From: Archivesica marissinica
Lineage: Eukaryota; Mollusca; Bivalvia; Venerida; Vesicomyidae
Length of the DNA stretch: 64,000 nucleotides
Assembly: GCA_014843695.1 (NCBI GenBank)
Contig: CM026393.1
Coordinates: forward strand, 9,139,536-9,203,535
Direction: 5' to 3'
The position numbers and the translations under genes were made by a program. Under the pieces are notes generated by a model, which had not been told where the DNA came from, did not search any database, and saw only the letters and a list, made by a program, of their open reading frames with translations. Positions within the stretch are counted from its first letter, which is position 1; every line of letters starts with the position of its first letter. Shown one piece after another: positions 1-15,100 of the stretch.

Positions 1-3000
1 CACTACCATCAATGACATATATTGTGCTACCTACCTGCTACTACCGGTCCACTGCCATCAATGACATATATTGTGCTACTTACCTGCTACTACCGGCCCA
101 CTACCACCAATGGCATATATTGTGGTATTTACCTGCTACTAGCGGCCCACTAACACCAATGACATATATTGTGCTACCTACCTGCTACTACTGGCCCACT
201 AGCATCAATGACATATATGCTGCTACCTAGCTGCTACTACCGGCCCACTACCATCTATGACATATATTCTGCTACCTACCTGCTACTACCGGCCCACTAC
301 CATCTATGATATATATTCTGCTACCTACCGGCCCACTACCATCACTGCGATATATTGTGCTACCTACCCGCTACTACCGGCTCACTGCCATCAATGGCAT
401 ATATTGTGCTACCTACCTGCTACTACCGGTCCACTACCATCAATGACATATATTGTGCTACCTACCTGCTACTACCGGCCCACTAACACCATGACATATA
501 TTGTGGTACCTACCCGCCACTACCGTCCACTGCCATCAATGGCAAATATTGTGCTAACTACCGGCTACTACCGGCCCACGACAATCAATGACATCAATTG
601 TGCTACCTACTTGCTACTACCGGTCCACTACCACCAATGGCATATAGTGTGCTATTTACCTGCTACTACCGGCCCACTACCACCAATGACATATATTGTG
701 CTACCTACCTGCTACTACCGGCCCACTACCATCAATGTCATATATTGTGCTACCTACCTACTACTACCGGCCCACTACCATCAATGACATATATTCTGCT
801 ACCTACCTGCTACTACCGGCCCACTAAACCATGACATATATTGTGGTACCTACCCGCCACTACCGTCCACTGCCATCAATGGCAAATATTGTGCTAACTA
901 CCGGCTACTACCGGCCCACGACAATCAATGACATCAATTGTGCTACCTACTTGCTACTACCGGTCCACTACCACCAATGGCATATAGTGTGCTATTTACC
1001 TGCTACTACCGGCCCACTACCACCAATGACATATATTGTGCTACCTACCTGCTACTACCGGCCCACTACCATCAATGTCATATATTGTGCTACCTACCTA
1101 CTACTACCGGCCCACTACCATCAATGACATATATTCTGCTACCTACCTGCTACTACCGGCCCACTGCCATCAATGACATATATTGTGCTACCTACCTGCT
1201 ACTACCGGTCCACTGCCATCAATGACATATATTGTGCTACCTACCTGCTACTACCGGCCCACTACCACCAATGGCATATATTGTGGTATTTACCTGCTAC
1301 TAGCGGCCCACTAACACCAATGACATATATTGTGCTACCTACCTGCTACTACTGGCCCACTAGCATCAATGACATATATGCTGCTACCTAGCTGCTACTA
1401 CCGGCCCACTACCATCTATGACATATATTCTGCTACCTACCTGCTACTACCGGCCCACTACCATCTATGATATATATTCTGCTACCTACCGGCCCACTAC
1501 CATCACTGCGATATATTGTGCTACCTACCCGCTACTACCGGCTCACTGCCATCAATGGCATATATTGTGCTACCTACCTGCTACTACCGGTCCACTACCA
1601 TCAATGACATATATTGTGCTACCTACCTGCTACTACCGGCCCACTAACACCAATGACATATATTGTGGTACCTACCCGCCACTACCGGTCCACTGCCATC
1701 AATGGCAAATATTGTGCTAACTACCGGCTACTACCGGCCCACGACAATCAATGACATCAATTGTGCTACCTACTTGCTACTACCGGTCCACTACCACCAA
1801 TGGCATATAGTGTGCTATTTACCTGCTACTACCGGCCCACTAACACCAATAACATATATTGTGCTACCTACCTTCTACTACCGGCACACTACCATCAATG
1901 ACATATATTCTGCTACCTACCTGCTACTACCGGCACACTACCATCAATGACATATATTGTGCTACCTACAGGCCCACTACCATCAATGCCATATATTGTG
2001 CTACCTACCCGCCACTATCGGCCCACTGCCATCAATGGCATATATTGTGCTATCTACCCGCTACTACCGGCCCACTGCCATCAATGGCATATATTGTGCT
2101 ACCTACCCGCTATTACCGGCCCACTACCATCAATGACATATATCGTGCTACCTACCTGCTACTACCGGTCCACTGCCATCAATGACATATATTGTGCTAC
2201 CTACCTGCTACTACCGGCCCACTACCACCAATGGCATATATTGTGCTATTTACCTGCTATTACCGGCCCACTAACACCAATGACATATATTGTGCTACCT
2301 ACCTGCTACTACCGGTCCAGTACGATCAATGACATATATTCTACTACCTACCTGCTACTACCGGCCCATTACCACCAATGACATATATTGTGCTACCTAC
2401 CTGCTACTACGGGCCCACTACCATCTATGAGATATATCGTGCTACCTACCTGCTACTACCGGCCCACTACCATCAATGACATATATTGTGCTACCTACCT
2501 GCTACTACCAGCCCACTACCATCAATGACATATAGTCTGCTACCTACCTGCTACTACCGGCCCACTACCATCTATGACAAATATTGTGCTACCTACCGGC
2601 CCACTACCATATATTGTGCTACCTACCCGCTACTACCGGCCCACTGCCATCAATGGCATATATTGTGCTACCTACCTGCTACTACCTGCCCACTACCATC
2701 AATGGCATATATTGTGCTAACTACCTGCTACTACCGGCCCACTGCCATTAATGGCATCTATTGTGCTACCTACTTGCTACTACCGGTCCACTACCACCAA
2801 TGGCGTATATTGTGCTATTTACCTGCTACTACCGGCCCACTAACACCAAGAACATATAGTGTGCTACCTATCTGCTACTACCGGCCCACTACCATCGATG
2901 GCATATATTGTGCTACCTACCTGCTACTACCTGCCCACTACCATCAATGATATATATTGTGCTACCTACCTGCTACTACCGGCCCACTTCCATCAATGAC

Positions 3001-6000
3001 ATATATTGTGCTACCTTCCTTCTACTACCGGCCCACTACCACCAATGACATATATTGTGCTACCTACCTGCTGCTACCGGCCCACTACCATCAATGTCAT
3101 ATATTGTGCTACCCACCTGCTACTACCGGCCCACTACCACCAATGACATATATTGTGCTACCTACCTGCTACTACCGGCCCACTACCATCTATGACATAT
3201 ATTGTGCTACCTACCTGCTACTACCGGCCCACTACCATCAATGACATATATTGTGCTACCTACCTGCTACTACCGGCCAACTACCATCAATGACATATAT
3301 TCTGCTACCTACCTGCTACTATCGGCCCACTACCATATATGACATATATTCTGCTACCTACCTGCTACTACCGGCCCACTACCATCTATGACATATATTG
3401 TGCTACCTACCGGCCCACTACCATATATTGTGCTACCTACCCGCTACTACCGGCCCACTGCCATCAATGGCATATATTGTGCTACGTACCTGCTACTACC
3501 TGCCCACTACCATCAATGGCATATATTGTGCTAACTACCTGCTACTACCGGCCCACTGCCATCAATGGCATCTATTGTGCTACCTACTTGCTACTACCGG
3601 TCCACTACCACCAATGGCATATATTGTGCTATTTACCTGCTACTATCGGCCCACTAACACCAATAACATATATTGTGCTCCCTACCTGCTACTACCGGCC
3701 CACTACCATCAATGTCATATATTGTGCTACCTACCTACTACTACCGGCCCACTACCATCAATGACATATATTCTGCTACCTACCTGCTACTACCGGCCCA
3801 CTAACACCAATGACATATATTGTGGTACCTACCCGCCACTACCGGTCCACTGCCATCAATGGCAAATATTGTGCTAACTACCGGCTACTACCGGCCCACG
3901 ACAATCAATGACATCAATTGTGCTACCTACTTGCTACTACCGGTCCACTACCACCAATGGCATATAGTGTGCTATTTACCTGCTACTACCGGCCCACTAC
4001 CACCAATGACATATATTGTGCTACCTACCTGCTACTACCGGCCCACTACCATCAATGTCATATATTGTGCTACCTACCTACTACTACCGGCCCACTACCA
4101 TCAATGACATATATTCTGCTACCTACCTGCTACTACCGGCCCACTGCCATCAATGACATATATTGTGCTACCTACCTGCTACTACCGGTCCACTGCCATC
4201 AATGACATATATTGTGCTACTTACCTGCTACTACCGGCCCACTACCACCAATGGCATATATTGTGGTATTTACCTGCTGCTAGCGGCCCACTAACACCAA
4301 TGACATATATTGTGCTACCTACCTGCTACTACTGGCCCACTAGCATCAATGACATATATGCTGCTACCTAGCTGCTACTACCGGCCCACTACCATCTATG
4401 ACATATATTCTGCTACCTACCTGCTACTACCGGCCCACTACCATCTATGATATATATTCTGCTACCTACCGGCCCACTACCATCACTGCGATATATTGTG
4501 CTACCTACCCGCTACTACCGGCTCACTGCCATCAATGGCATATATTGTGCTACCTACCTGCTACTACCGGTCCACTACCATCAATGACATATATTGTGCT
4601 ACCTACCTGCTACTACCGGCCCACTAACACCAATGACATATATTGTGGTACCTACCCGCCACTACCGGTCCACTGCCATCAATGGCAAATATTGTGCTAA
4701 CTACCGGCTACTACCGGCCCACGACAATCAATGACATCAATTGTGCTACCTACTTGCTACTACCGGTCCACTACCACCAATGGCATATAGTGTGCTATTT
4801 ACCTGCTACTACCGGCCCACTAACACCAATAACATATATTGTGCTACCTACCTTCTACTACCGGCACACTACCATCAATGACATATATTCTGCTACCTAC
4901 CTGCTACTACCGGCACACTACCATCAATGACATATATTGTGCTACCTACAGGCCCACTACCATCAATGCCATATATTGTGCTACCTACCCGCCACTATCG
5001 GCCCACTGCCATCAATGGCATATATTGTGCTATCTACCCGCTACTACCGGCCCACTGCCATCAATGGCATATATTGTGCTACCTACCCGCTATTACCGGC
5101 CCACTACCATCAATGACATATATCGTGCTACCTACCTGCTACTACCGGTCCACTGCCATCAATGACATATATTGTGCTACCTACCTGCTACTACCGGCCC
5201 ACTACCACCAATGGCATATATTGTGCTATTTACCTGCTATTACCGGCCCACTAACACCAATGACATATATTGTGCTAACTACCTGCTACTACCGGTCCAG
5301 TACGATCAATGACATATATTCTACTACCTACCTGCTACTACCGGCCCATTACCACCAATGACATATATTGTGCTACCTACCTGCTACTACGGGCCCACTA
5401 CCATCTATGAGATATATCGTGCTACCTACCTGCTACTACCGGCCCACTACCATCAATGACATATATTGTGCTACCTACCTGCTACTACCAGCCCACTACC
5501 ATCAATGACATATAGTCTGCTACCTACCTGCTACTACCGGCCCACTACCATCTATGACAAATATTGTGCTACCTACCGGCCCACTACCATATATTGTGCT
5601 ACCTACCCGCTACTACCGGCCCACTGCCATCAATGGCATATATTGTGCTACCTACCTGCTACTACCTGCCCACTACCATCAATGGCATATATTGTGCTAA
5701 CTACCTGCTACTACCGGCCCACTGCCATTAATGGCATCTATTGTGCTACCTACTTGCTACTACCGGTCCACTACCACCAATGGCGTATATTGTGCTATTT
5801 ACCTGCTACTACCGGCCCACTAACACCAAGAACATATATTGTGCTACCTATCTGCTACTACCGGCCCACTACCATCGATGGCATATATTGTGCTACCTAC
5901 CTGCTACTACCTGCCCACTACCATCAATGATATATATTGTGCTACCTACCTGCTACTACCGGCCCACTTCCATCAATGACATATATTGTGCTACCTTCCT

Positions 6001-8170
6001 TCTACTACCGGCCCACTACCACCAATGACATATATTGTGCTACCTACCTGCTGCTACCGGCCCACTACCATCAATGTCATATATTGTGCTACCCACCTGC
6101 TACTACCGGCCCACTACCACCAATGACATATATTGTGCTACCTACCTGCTACTACCGGCCCACTACCATCTATGACATATATTGTGCTACCTACCTGCTA
6201 CTACCGGCCCACTACCATCAATGACATATATTGTGCTACCTACCTGCTACTACCGGCCAACTACCATCAATGACATATATTCTGCTACCTACCTGCTACT
6301 ATCGGCCCACTACCATATATGACATATATTCTGCTACCTACCTGCTACTACCGGCCCACTACCATCTATGACATATATTGTGCTACCTACCGGCCCACTA
6401 CCATATATTGTGCTACCTACCCGCTACTACCGGCCCACTGCCATCAATGGCATATATTGTGCTACGTACCTGCTACTACCTGCCCACTACCATCAATGGC
6501 ATATATTGTGCTAACTACCTGCTACTACCGGCCCACTGCCATCAATGGCATCTATTGTGCTACCTACTTGCTACTACCGGTCCACTACCACCAATGGCAT
6601 ATATTGTGCTATTTACCTGCTACTATCGGCCCACTAACACCAATAACATATATTGTGCTCCCTATCTGCTACTACCGGCCCACTACCATCAATGGCATAT
6701 ATTGTGCTACCTACCTGCTAATACCTGCCCACTACCATCAATGATATATATTGTGCTACCTACCTGCTACTACCGGCCAACTACCATCAATGACATATAT
6801 TGTGCTACCTACCTTCTACTACCGGCCCACTACCAACAATGACATATATTGTGCTACCTACCTGCTACTACAGGCCCACTACCACCAATGACATATATTG
6901 TGCTACCTACCTGCTACTACCGGCCCACTACCATCAATGTCATATATTATGCTACCTACCTGCTACTACCTGCCCACTACCATCAATGACATATATTCTG
7001 CTACCTACCTGCTACTAACGGCCAACTACCATCAATGACATATATTGTGCTACCTACCTGCTACTACCGGTCCACTGCCATCAATGACATATATTGTGCT
7101 ACCTACCTGCTACTACCGGCCCACTACCACCAATGGCATATATTGTGGTATTTACCTGCTACTAGCGGCCCACTAACACCAATGACATATATTGTGCTAC
7201 CTACCTGCTACTACCGGCCCACTACCATCTATGACATATATTGTGCTACCTACCTGCTACTACCGGCCCACTACCATCAATGACATATATTGTGCTACCT
7301 ACCTGCTACTTCCGGCCCACTACCATCAATGACATATATTGTGCTACCTACCTGCTACTACCGGCCCACTACCATCAATGACATATATTGTGCTACCTAC
7401 AGGCCCACTACCATCAATGCCATATATTGTGCTACCTACCTGCTACTACCGGCCCACTACCATCAATGGCATATATTGTGCTACCTACCCGCTACTACCG
7501 GCCCACTGCCATCAATGGCATATATTGTGCTACCTACCTGCTACTACCGGCCCACTACCACCAATGGCATATATTGTGCTATTTACCTGCTATTACCGGC
7601 CCACTAACACCAATGACATATATTGTGCTACCTACCTGCTACTACCGGTCCAGTACGATCAATGACATATATTCTACTACCTACCTGCTACTACCGGCCC
7701 ACTACCACCAATGACATATATTGTGCTACCTACCTGCTACTACCGGCCCACTACCATCTATGACATATATCGTGCTACCTACCTGCTACTACCGGCCCAC
7801 TACCATCAATGACATATATTGTGCTACCTACCTGCTACTACCAGCCCACTACCATCAATGACATATAGTCTGCTACCTACCTGCTACTACCGGCCCACTA
7901 CCATCTATGACAAATATTGTGCTACCTACCGGCCCACTACCATATATTGTGCTACCTACCCGCTAATACCGGCCCACTGCCATCAATGGCATATATTGTG
8001 CTACCTACCTGCTACTACCTGCCCACTACCATCAATGGCATATATTGTGCTACCTACCTGCTACTACCGGCCCACTACCATCAATGGCATATATTGTGCT
8101 ACCTACTTGCTACTACCGGCCCACTACCATCATTTGGCATATATTGTGCTACATACCTGCTACTACCGGC
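1..8170. repeat. 49-bp minisatellite array (about 166 units)
   Basis: The stretch is built from a 49 bp unit containing CATATATTGTGCTACCTACC followed by TGCTACTACCGGCCCACTAC and a short CATCAATGA end. Some units are shortened, for example near 315-335 and 1955-1975 where the TGCTACTAC part is missing. All three + frames are mostly open because the unit lacks stops, giving overlapping low-complexity frames of 70-160 codons that are not genes. The array starts before the window and runs into the gap at 8171, so its true length is unknown. Variants are arranged in larger blocks, described separately. Confidence 0.97.
690..6660. repeat. 2,980-bp higher-order repeat inside the 49-bp array
   Basis: The order of variant 49 bp units from about 690 to 3670 recurs from about 3670 to 6650 at a constant offset of 2,979-2,980 bp. 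Only isolated differences are seen, for example TGCTACTAGC at 1297 against TGCTGCTAGC at 4277, and CTACCTACC near 2297 against CTAACTACC near 5277. A third, partly rearranged copy starts after about 6660. Shorter duplications are nested inside: 490-830 recurs at 830-1170 (offset 340), and 1-490 recurs at 1162-1650 (offset 1,161). High identity implies recent block duplication by unequal exchange, or an assembly duplication. Confidence 0.85.
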
Positions 8171-9170
8171 NNNNNNNNNNNNNNNNNNNNNNNNNNNNNN
8201 NNNNNNNNNNNNNNNNNNNNNNNNNNNNNNNNNNNNNNNNNNNNNNNNNNNNNNNNNNNNNNNNNNNNNNNNNNNNNNNNNNNNNNNNNNNNNNNNNNNN
8301 NNNNNNNNNNNNNNNNNNNNNNNNNNNNNNNNNNNNNNNNNNNNNNNNNNNNNNNNNNNNNNNNNNNNNNNNNNNNNNNNNNNNNNNNNNNNNNNNNNNN
8401 NNNNNNNNNNNNNNNNNNNNNNNNNNNNNNNNNNNNNNNNNNNNNNNNNNNNNNNNNNNNNNNNNNNNNNNNNNNNNNNNNNNNNNNNNNNNNNNNNNNN
8501 NNNNNNNNNNNNNNNNNNNNNNNNNNNNNNNNNNNNNNNNNNNNNNNNNNNNNNNNNNNNNNNNNNNNNNNNNNNNNNNNNNNNNNNNNNNNNNNNNNNN
8601 NNNNNNNNNNNNNNNNNNNNNNNNNNNNNNNNNNNNNNNNNNNNNNNNNNNNNNNNNNNNNNNNNNNNNNNNNNNNNNNNNNNNNNNNNNNNNNNNNNNN
8701 NNNNNNNNNNNNNNNNNNNNNNNNNNNNNNNNNNNNNNNNNNNNNNNNNNNNNNNNNNNNNNNNNNNNNNNNNNNNNNNNNNNNNNNNNNNNNNNNNNNN
8801 NNNNNNNNNNNNNNNNNNNNNNNNNNNNNNNNNNNNNNNNNNNNNNNNNNNNNNNNNNNNNNNNNNNNNNNNNNNNNNNNNNNNNNNNNNNNNNNNNNNN
8901 NNNNNNNNNNNNNNNNNNNNNNNNNNNNNNNNNNNNNNNNNNNNNNNNNNNNNNNNNNNNNNNNNNNNNNNNNNNNNNNNNNNNNNNNNNNNNNNNNNNN
9001 NNNNNNNNNNNNNNNNNNNNNNNNNNNNNNNNNNNNNNNNNNNNNNNNNNNNNNNNNNNNNNNNNNNNNNNNNNNNNNNNNNNNNNNNNNNNNNNNNNNN
9101 NNNNNNNNNNNNNNNNNNNNNNNNNNNNNNNNNNNNNNNNNNNNNNNNNNNNNNNNNNNNNNNNNNNNNN
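8171..9170. other. Assembly gap (1,000 N)
   Basis: Exactly 1,000 undetermined bases, a typical placeholder for a gap of unknown size. The left flank is the 49 bp array and the right flank the unrelated 30 bp array, so the boundary between the two satellites is hidden. Open frames that run into the gap are meaningless. Confidence 0.99.
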
Positions 9171-12100
9171 GTAAAACTATCTGATGTGTAGGGGCAGGCG
9201 GTAAAAACTATCTGATGTGTAGGGGCAGGCGGTAAAACTATATTATGTGTAGGGGCAGGTCGTAAAACTATCTGATGTGTAGGGGCATGCGGTCAAACTA
9301 TATGATGTGTAGGGGCAGGCGGTAAAACTATCTGATGTGTAGGGGCGGGTGGTAAAACTATCTGATGTGTAGGGGCAGGCGGTAAAACTATATGATGTGT
9401 AGGGGCAGGCGGTAAAACTATATGATGTGTAGGGGCAGGTGGTAAAACTATCTGATGTGTAGGGGCAGGTGGTAAAACTATATGATGTATAGGGGCAGGT
9501 GGTAAATCTAAATGATGCGTAGGGGCAGGTGGTAAAACTATCTGATGTGTAGGGGCAGCCGGTAAAACTATATGATGTGTAGGGGCAGGTGGTAAAACTA
9601 TATGAAGTGTAGGGGCAGCCGGTAAAACTATATGATGTGTAGGGGCAGGCGGTAAAACTATATGATGTGTAGGGGTAGGTGGTAAAACTATCTGAAGTGT
9701 AGGGGCAGGCGGTAAAACTATATGATGTATAGGGGCAGGTGGTAAAACTATCTGATGTGTAGGGGCAGGTGGTAAAACTATCTGATGTGTATGGGCAGGT
9801 GGTAAAACTATATGATGTATAGGGGCAGGTGGTAAAACTATATGATGTGTAGGGGCAGGTGGTAAAACTATATGATGTATAGGGGCAGGTGGTAAAACTA
9901 TATGATGTGTAGTGGCGGGTGGTAAGACTATCTGATGTGCAGGGGCAGGTGGTAAAATTATCTGATGTGTAGGGGCAGGTGGTAAAACTATCTGATGTGT
10001 AGGGGCGGGTGGTACAACTATCTGATGTGTAGGGGCAGGTTTTAAAACTATCTGATGTGTAGGGGCAAGCGGTAAAACTATCTGATGTGTAGGGGCAGGT
10101 GGTAAAACTATCTGATGTGTAGGGCAGGTGGTAAAATTATCTAATGTGTAGGGGCGGGTGGTAATACTATCTGATGTGTAGGGGCAGGTGGTAAAACTAT
10201 CTGAAGTGTAGGGGCAGGCGGTAAAACTATCTGATGTGCAGGGGCAGGTGGTAAAACTATCTGATGTGTAGGGGCAGGCGGTAAAACTATCTGATGTGTA
10301 GGGACAGGTGGTATAACTATCTGATGTGTAGGGGCAACTGGTAAAACTATCTGATGTGTAGGGGCAGGTTGTAAAACTATCTGATGTGTAGGGGCGGGTG
10401 GTACAACTATCTGATGTGTAGGGGCAGGTGGTAAAACTATCTGATGTGTAGGGGCGGGTGGAAAAACTATATGATGTGTAGGGGCAGGCGGTAAAACTAT
10501 CTGATGTGTAGGGGCAGGCGGTAAAACTATATGATGTGTAGGGGCAGGCGATAAAACTATCTGATGTGTAGGGGTAGGCGGTAAAACTATATGATGTGTA
10601 GGGGCAGGTGGTAAAACTATATGATGTGTAGGGGCAGGCGGTAAAACTATCTGATGTGTAGGGGCGGGTGGTAAAACTATATGATGTGTAGGGGCAGGTG
10701 GTAAAACTATCTGATGTGTAGGGGCAGGCGGTAAAACTATCTGATGTGTAGGGGCAGGCGGTAAACAATCTGATGTGTAGGGGCAGGTGGTAAAACTATC
10801 TGATGTGTAGGGCAGGCGGTAAAACTATCTGATGTGTAGGGGCGGGTGGTAAAACTATCTGATGTGTAGGGGCAGGTGGTAAAACTATCTGATGTGTAGG
10901 GGCAGGCGGTAAAACTATCTGATGTGTAGGGCAGGTGGTAAAACTATCTGATGTGTAGGGGCAGGTGGTAAAACTATCTGATGTGTAGGGGCAGGTGGTA
11001 AAACTATGATGTGTAGGGGCAGGTGGTAAAACTATCTGATGTGTAGGGGCAGGCGGTAAAACTATCTGATGTGTAGGGGCAGGTGGTAAAACTATCTGAT
11101 GTGTAGGGGCAGGCGGTAAAACTATCTGATGTGTAGGGGCAGGTGGTAAAACTATCTGATGTGTAGGGGCAGGCGGTAAAACTATCTGATGTGTAGGGGC
11201 AGGTGGTAAAACTATCTGATGTGTAGGGGCAGGTGGTAAAACTATCTGATGTGTAGGGCAGGTGGTAAAACTATTGATGTGTAGGGGCAGGTGGTAAAAC
11301 TATATGGAGGGCAGGCGGTAAAACTATCTGATGTGTAGGGGCAGGCGGTAAAACTATCTGATGTGTAGGGGCAGGTGGTAAAACTATCTGATGTGTAGGG
11401 GCAGTGGTAAAACTATCTGATGTGTAGGGGCAGGTGGTAAAACTATCTGATGTGTAGGGGCAGTGGTAAAACTATCTGATGTGTAGGGGCAGGTGGTAAA
11501 ACTATCTGATGTGTAGGGGCAGGTGGTAAAACTATCTGATGTGTAGGGGCAGGCGGTAAAACTATCTGATGTGTAGGGGCAGGCGGTAAAACTATCTGAT
11601 GTGTAGGGGCAGGCGGTAAAACTATCTGATGTGTAGGGGCAGGCGGTAAAACTATCTGATGTGTAGGGGCAGGTGGTAAAACTATCTGATGTGTAGGGGC
11701 AGGCGGTAAAACTATCTGATGTGTAGGGGCGGGTGGTAAAACTATCTGATGTGTAGGGGCAGGCGGTAAAACTATCTGATGTGTAGGGGCGGGTGGTAAA
11801 ACTATATGATGTGTAGGGGCGGGTGGTAAAACTATCTGATGTGTAGGGGCAGGCGGTAAAACTATCTGATGTGTAGGGGCGGGTGGTAAAACTATCTGAT
11901 GTGTAGGGGCAGGCGGTAAAACTATATGATGTGTAGGGGCAGGCGGTAAAACTATCTGATGTGTAGGGGCAGGCGGTAAAACTATCTGATGTGTAGGGGC
12001 AGGTGGTAAAACTATATGATGTGTAGGGGCAGGCGGTAAAACTATCTGATGTGTAGGGACGGGTGGTAAAACTATCTGATGTGTAGGGGCAGGTGGTAAA

Positions 12101-15100
12101 ACTATCAGATGGTGGTAAAACTATCTGATGTAGGGGCGGGTGGTAAAACTATATGATGTGTAGGGGCAGGTGGTAAAACTATCTGATGTGTAGGGGCAGG
12201 TGGTAAAACTATCTGATGTGTAGGGGGGTGGTAAAACTATATGATGTGTAGGGGCAGGTGGTAAAACTATCTGATGTGTAGGGGTAGGTGGTAAAACTAT
12301 CTGATGTGTAGGGGCAGGCGGTAAAACTATCTGATGTGTAGGGGCAGGCGGTCAAACTATATGATGTGTACGGGCAGGCGGTAAAACTATCTCATGTGTA
12401 GGGGCAGGTGGTAAAACTATCTGATGTGTAGGGGGGGGGGCAGGTGGTAAAACTATCTGATGTGTAGGGGCAGGCGGTAAAACTATCTGATGTGTAGGGG
12501 CAGGTGGTAAAACTATCTGATGTGTAGGGGGGGGGGGCAGGTGGTAAAACTATCTGATATGTAGGGGCAGGCGGTAAAACTATCTGATGTGTAGGGGCAG
12601 GTGGTAAAACTATCTGATGTGTAGGGGCAGGTGGTAAAACTATCTGATGTGTAGGGGCAGGTGGTACAACTATCTGATGTGTAGGGGCAGGCGGTAAAAC
12701 TATCTGATGTGTAGGGGCAGGTGGTAAAACTATCTGATGTGTAGGGGCAGGCGGTAAAACTATCTGATGTGTAGGGGCAGGTGGTAAAACTATATGATGT
12801 GTAGGGGCAGGTGGTAAAACTATCTGATGTGTAGGGGCAGGCGGTAAAACTATCTGATGTGTAGGGGCAGGTGGTAAAACTATATGATGTGTAGGGGCAG
12901 GTGGTAAAACTATCTGATGTGTAGGGGCAGCCGGTAAAACTATATGATGTGTAGGGGCAGCTGGTAAAACTATATGATGTGTAGGGGCAGCAGGTAAAAC
13001 TATATGATGTGTAGGGGCAGGCGGTAAAACTATCTGATGTGTAGGGGCAGGCGGTAAAACTATCTGATGTGTAGGGGCGGGTGGTAAAACTATCTGATGT
13101 GTAGGGGCAGGTTGTAAAACTATCTGATGTGTAGGGGCAGGCGGTAAAACTATCTGATGTGTAGGGGCAGGTGGTAAAACTCTCTGATGTGTAGGGGCGG
13201 GCGGTAAAACTATCTGATGTGTAGGGGCGGGTGGTAAAACTATCTGATGTGTAGGGGCAGGCGGTAACACTATCTGATGTGTAGTGGCTGGTGGTAAAAC
13301 TATCTGATGTTTAGGGGCAGGCGGTAAAACTATATGATGTGTAGGGGCAGGCGGTAAAACTCTCTGATGTGTAGGGGCGGGTGGTAAAACTATCTGATGT
13401 GTAGGGGCAGGCGGTAAAACTATATGATGTGTAGGTGCAGGCGGTAAAACTATATGATGTGTAGGGGCGGGTGGTAAAACTATCTGATGTGTAGGGGCAG
13501 GCGGTAACACTATATGGTGTGTAGGGGCAGGTGGTAAAACTATTTGATGTGTAGGGGCAGCCGGTAAAACTATATGATGTGTAGGGGCAGGTGGTAAAAC
13601 TATATGATGTGTAGGGGCCGGCGGTAAAACTATCTGATGTGTAGGGGCAGGTGGTAAAACTATCTGATGTGTAGGGGCGGGTCGTAATACTATCTGATTT
13701 GTAGGGGCAGGTGGTAAAACTATCTGATGTGTAAGGGCAGGTGGTATAACTATCTGAAGTGTAGGGGCAGGTGGTAAAATTATCTGAAGTGTAGGGGCAG
13801 GCGGTAAAACTACCTGATGTGAAGGGGCAGTCGGTAAAACTATCTGATGTGTAGGGGCAGGTGGTATAACTATCTGATGTGTAGGGGCATGTTGTAAAAC
13901 TATCTGATGTGTAGGGGCGGGTGGTACAACTATCTGATGTGTAGGGGCAGGTGGTAACACTATCTGATGTGTAGGGGCAGGCGGTAAAACTATCTGATGT
14001 ATAGGGGCAGGTGGTAAAACTATCTGATGTGTAGGGGCAGGTTGTAAAACTATCTGATGTGTAGGGGCGGGTGGTACAACTATCTGATGTGTAGGGGCAG
14101 GTGGTAACACTATCTTATGTGTAGGGGCAGGTGGTAAACATATCTGATGTGTAGGGCAGGCGGTAAAACTATCTGATGTGTAGGGGCAGCCGGTAAAACT
14201 ATATATTATGAGTATGGGCAGCCGGTAAAACTATCTGATGTGTAGGGGCGGGTGGTAAAACTATATGATGTGTAGGGGCAGGTGGTAAAACTATCTGATG
14301 TGTAGGGGCAGGCGGTAGCACTATCTGATGTGTAGGGGCAGGCGGTAAAACAATCTGATGTGTAGGGGCAGGCGGTAAAACTATCTGATGTGTAGGGGCA
14401 GGCGGTAAAACTATCTGATGTGTAGGGGCGGGTGGTAAAACTATCTGATGTGTAGGGGCAGGCGGTAAAACTATCTGATGTGTAGGGGCGGGTGGTAAAA
14501 CTATCTGATGTGTAGGGGCAGGCGGTAAAACTATCTGATGTGTAGGGGCGGGTGGTAAAACTGTATGATGTGTAGGGGCGGGTGGTAAAACTATCTGATG
14601 TGTAGGGGCAGGCGGTAAAACTATCTGATGTGTAGGGGCGGGTGGTAAAATATCTGATGTTTAGGGGCAGGCGGTAAAACTATATGATGTGTAGGGGCAG
14701 GCGGTAAAACTATCTGATGTGTAGGGGCAGGCGGTAAAACTATCTGATGTGTAGGGGCAGGTGGTAAAACTATATGATGTGTAGGGTGGGGGCAGGTGGT
14801 AAACTATCTGATGTGTAGGGGCAGGCGGTAAAACTATCTGATGTGTAGGGACGGGTGGTACAACTATCTGATGTGTAGGGGCAGGTGGTAAAACTATCAG
14901 ATGGTGGTAAAACTATCTGATATGTAGGGGCGGGTGGTAAAACTATATGATGTGTAGGGGCAGGTGGTAAAACTATCTGATGTGTAGGGGCAGGTGGTAA
15001 AACTATCTGATGTGTAGGGGCGGGTGGTAAAACTATATGATGTGTAGGGGCAGGTGGTAAAACTATATGATGTGTAGGGGTAGGTGGTAAAACTATCTGA

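Noticed and set aside
7819..9191. Open frames crossing the first N gap
   Set aside because: They consist of undetermined bases bridging two different satellites. The same holds for 45769-47322.
9293..14110. Two long - strand frames with a ten-residue Pro/Thr/His period
   Set aside because: They arise because the 30 bp unit is ten codons without a stop. Phase is lost wherever indels occur, with no sign of frame maintenance.
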